From NCBI GenBank assembly GCA_947179155.2, contig OX359266.1, positions 794,501 through 858,500 of the forward strand: DNA of 64,000 bases, written 5' to 3'. Under the pieces are notes generated by a model. The model was not told the origin of the DNA and ran no database searches. It saw only the letters and a list, made by a program, of their open reading frames with translations. A program made the position numbers and the translations under genes. Below are positions 61,501 to 64,000 of this stretch, piece after piece. This stretch comes from Hedera helix. Its lineage: Eukaryota > Streptophyta > Magnoliopsida > Apiales > Araliaceae. How positions within the stretch are numbered: the stretch's first letter is position 1; each line of letters opens with the position of its first letter.

Positions 61501-61797
61501 ATCTTAGTCATGATATTTCTTACTGGGCTATTTGAGCTCACCCTTTCTTTTCGTTCCATTGTTTTTCAACAGGAGATGAGAACGTAACGGGGTCTAGCCG
61601 GGGAATGGAGTGAGAGTGCGGGGATAGCTATCATAGTCTTCACGTGTTATAAAATAGTGTGGCAATAATAATGAAGACTTAGTTGTGTTGTATTATCCAC
61701 TGTATTGTTGTACGTTGTATTTCATTGTAATAATTTTGTTGTAGTCTTTTGACGACTCAAGTTTGGGCTGTGTGGGCCTAGATTTGGGGGCGTCACA
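58575..61797 (+). repeat. 5' LTR of the second chromovirus, 3223 bp
   Basis: Starts TGTAAGACCCCG and ends TTTGGGGGCGTCACA. TATA box at 59501-59511, and a donor-like CAAGTAAGTC at 59640. It has two tandem blocks: four units of about 65 bp around GGAATAACCTTACGGYGCGG (60101-60360) and three of about 97 bp around TTTGGCCCGTAGTGCAAAG (61003-61290). Near 61530-61560 a TTTTCAACAG acceptor-like site stands where other LTRs have the lysine-rich module; the codons after it are not lysine-rich. Confidence 0.9.
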
Positions 61798-61798
61798 G

Positions 61799-61811
61799 TT
61801 GGCATCAGAGC
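61799..61811 (+). other. primer binding site
   Basis: TTGGCATCAGAGC right after the LTR, a one-base variant of the initiator-methionine tRNA site seen in the element at 44637. Confidence 0.8.
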
Positions 61812-61997
61812 TTAGGGATATGGTCTTTAATGGAGATCTGGGGTTAGAACTAGGAGGGGAGAGACGAATAGAATCAGTCACTAGTGTGTCCCACCTAAAT
61901 TAGATTTTATTATCTAATGAGTTGATTTGAATATAGGGACATGAAGTGATGAGTCAGTTTATTTGAACTAACATCTATTTTGTGACCACAGTTAAGT

Positions 61998-62606
61998 ATG
62001 GCATCTGGAAATCAGGAGGTTAACCACGGAGTACCCGAAGTGAATGTAGAGGCCACAAACAATTCTTCTACAAACTCAGAGTTGAATAATTTGCCTAAAG
62101 CAAAAATTATTTGTATCCGATCTAAAGAAGAAGAAGGTGAAAGTTCTACCGTCGTTCTTCCAAATTCGTTCTTTAAAGGATATCCGGAACTTGCGGAAAT
62201 TGTTGCCTTTAATTTGCTCGACAATTGGAAACATATCATCACCTGGTTATGCTCGATAACAAAGGATCAGAATATATGGACGTTTCATATAAGTCTTTGG
62301 GATTTATGGTGTTCGAGCTATGATTTTCAAGATTATTTAAAAATGATGTATCTATACTTTTGGGCGTTACAATTTAGAGGAATTCAGGTTAAGTTAGTCA
62401 CTATCGTGGAAACTGTAGTCTATCGAAAATACTATTTTAATGGAAATCATTGGTACGCTACTACTGATGAAGTTGAAGAATCTGAGAAACAGTTCGTTAG
62501 AGAACTATTTCGTGGTATCCCCATGGTTGAAATACGTGAAGATCCGGATGAAGTATATGGGACTCGATTTGATGATGACAGCCTTGATGATCAAGAAATC
62601 GAATGA
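61998..62606 (+). CDS. extra ORF of the second chromovirus, unknown product
   Basis: An uninterrupted 202-codon frame starts MASGNQEVNHGV about 200 bases after the primer site. The first 60 residues are polar and acidic. The middle is rich in aromatic residues (FHISLWDLWCSSYDFQDYL, MMYLYFWALQFRGIQVKL), and the end is acidic (DPDEVYGTRFDDDSLDDQ). I do not recognise a domain; it lacks the gag core and zinc knuckles. It occupies the same place as the coiled-coil ORF of the element at 44637 but the sequences do not match. It is either an element-specific extra protein or a very divergent N-terminal gag piece. Protease sequence starts right after its stop. Confidence 0.55.
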   Translation: MASGNQEVNHGVPEVNVEATNNSSTNSELNNLPKAKIICIRSKEEEGESSTVVLPNSFFKGYPELAEIVAFNLLDNWKHIITWLCSITKDQNIWTFHISLWDLWCSSYDFQDYLKMMYLYFWALQFRGIQVKLVTIVETVVYRKYYFNGNHWYATTDEVEESEKQFVRELFRGIPMVEIREDPDEVYGTRFDDDSLDDQEIE

Positions 62607-64000
62607 GGTGATGACCGGTAAGCTATTCATCAATTCTCGAGAAGTCTATGCCATGTTAGATATTGGCTCTATCCACTCTTTTATCTCACCTATATGTACT
62701 CAACGTTTAAATTTGCCTATTGAAAACTTAAATCTTGTCTTATCAGTTGAAATCTCATTGGGAGAAATACCTATTACATCTACTATCTATAAATCTTGTC
62801 TAGTTCAAATCAACAACCTCACAGTACCTGTTGACCTTATTTCTTTGGAGATGCATGAATTTGATGTGATTCTAGGAATTGATTGGTTGACTACCCATCA
62901 TGCTAAAATTGATTTTTTTCATAAGATTATTAGTTTTTATATTCCTAATCAACCTTTCATGCAAATTCAAGCAACTAAACCATTGAAATCTATAACTGTT
63001 ATTTCTAGCCATAAAGTCATTCGTTTATTGAAAAACGGATGTCAAGCCTTTTTAGCTCATGTCACTGATTTGAACAAAAATACGTCAAACTTGAATGATA
63101 TTTCCGTTGTTAATGAGTTTTCTGACGTTTTTCCTGATGAACTTCCTGGCTTACCTCCAAACCGAGAATTTGAATTCTGTATTGATCTTGAACCCCGTAC
63201 TAAGCCCATTTCTAAAGTCCCATACCAAATGGCTCCCATAGAACACCAAGAGTTGAAAGTTTAATTACTAGATATCGGTATCATTCATTCTAGTACAAAA
63301 CTTATATCGAGCGAGGAATGCGAGAAGAGTTTTCAAGAACTCAAGAGGAGACTTGTTTCAGCTCCTGTTCTGACCATTCCATCAGGATCAGGAGAATTCG
63401 TCATATATAGCGATGCTTCAGGCAAAGGTCTAGGTTGTGTCCTTATGCAACATGGAAATGTTATAGCCTATGCCTCTCGACAACTCAAAGATAATGAGAA
63501 AAATTATCCTACTCATGATCTAGAGTTGGCAGCAGTCGTTTTCGCGTTGAAGATCTGGAGAAACTACTTGTACGGAGAAAAAGTTGATATCTATACGGAT
63601 CATAAAAGTCTCAAGTATTTCTTCACCCAAAAGGAACTCAACATGCGACAAAGACGTTGGCTTGAGCTGTTGAAGGATTATGATCACACAATCCAGTATC
63701 ACCCGGGAAAGGCGAACGTTGTAGCAGACGCTTTGAGCAGAAAATCTTATGCGAGTACAAGTGCACTGCTGACAACACAAAAGTGTATTTTGTACGACTT
63801 GCAAAAGATGGAGATAGAGCTAAAGACACCAGGGACCCACTCGAAGATTGTTCACGTGCGAGTAGAACCAGCTTTAATCGATAAAATTAAAGCTGCTCAA
63901 GCTACCGATCCGGAACTGATAAACATGATAAAAAAAGTACAAGAAGGTACCATTCCCGAAGCAAGAATCGACGAGAAAGGAATACTTCGAGTCAACTCTC
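62607..64000 (+). pseudogene. protease-RNase H remnant of the second chromovirus
   Basis: After VMTGKLFINSREVYAM comes a protease with LDIGS in place of the usual DSG, then EFDVILGIDWL. The RT start NEFSDVFPDELPGLPPN runs to APIEHQELKV, a TAA (63262-63264) and IIHSSTK. There the frame jumps into SEECEKSFQELKRRLVSAPV, so about 250 residues of the RT palm with its catalytic aspartates are missing. The deletion keeps the frame. RNase H follows intact (YSDASGKGLG, YTDHKSLKYFF, YHPGKANVVADALSRK). The frame is still open at 64000. Confidence 0.88.

Larger units (their letters stand above)
58575..64000 (+). mobile_element. second chromovirus, partial, runs off the window
   Basis: Begins inside the minus-strand LTR relic. 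5' LTR 58575-61797, primer site at 61799, extra ORF 61998-62606, then protease, RNase H and the start of the integrase region, open to the end of the window. Gag and the core of RT are deleted. It is a nonautonomous derivative of the same broad clade as the element at 44637. The 5 bp before it is CAATC; the partner lies outside. Confidence 0.88.

Overview
The window is nuclear DNA of a land plant, most likely a eudicot. It is AT-rich, with long (TA)n microsatellites, split genes with GT-AG introns, Ty3/gypsy and Ty1/copia retroelements of plant type, and a captured piece of an NPR3/NPR4-like gene, a family confined to land plants. No complete bacterial, organellar or viral gene was seen. Most of the 64 kb is transposable element; one host-type gene looks intact.

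Layout. 1-1188: minus-strand LTR fragment cut by the window edge. 1990-3160: broken SOD-like gene, followed by noncoding sequence that recurs in other copies across the window. 6279-14764: complete Tat/Retand-type gypsy element on the minus strand, with a spliced antisense gene in its 3' part. 14765-20893: further copies of the SOD-locus flank, interrupted by a 1.4 kb solo LTR (16818-18213) and a 1.9 kb foldback element (18672-20564). 20894-35842: a foldback element of about 1.9 kb that carries an NPR3/4-like exon and has been inflated to 15 kb by three solo LTRs nested inside one another. 35909-36480: two more foldback elements. 37024-38653: an intact six-exon gene for a Cu/Zn-superoxide-dismutase-like protein that lacks the metal ligands, with TATA box and duplicated promoter segment. 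40530-41540: tRNA-related SINE-like head and a triplicated copia gag relic. 42094-43845: solo LTR set in a minus-strand LTR relic. 44637-56506: decayed chromovirus with LTRs of about 3.2 kb, an extra ORF upstream of gag, and gag-pol with a chromodomain-like tail. 57294-58574: minus-strand LTR relic. 58575-64000: 5' part of a second chromovirus with an extra ORF and in-frame deletions, running off the window.

How the parts fit. The host locus seems to have been a cluster of duplicated SOD-like units, of which one gene still reads through; the other copies were fragmented by insertions into (TA)n tracts and by LTR elements. At least six LTRs share TGTAA...TCACA ends and an internal architecture: TATA box, AT-rich palindrome array, a conserved hairpin, then a splice-acceptor-like site followed by a short lysine-rich reading frame ending in a stop. 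That last module keeps its peptide in five LTRs mainly through synonymous changes. Together with the SOD-like pseudoenzyme and the captured NPR exon, it is the most novel signal in the window. All calls are by eye, without database searches.
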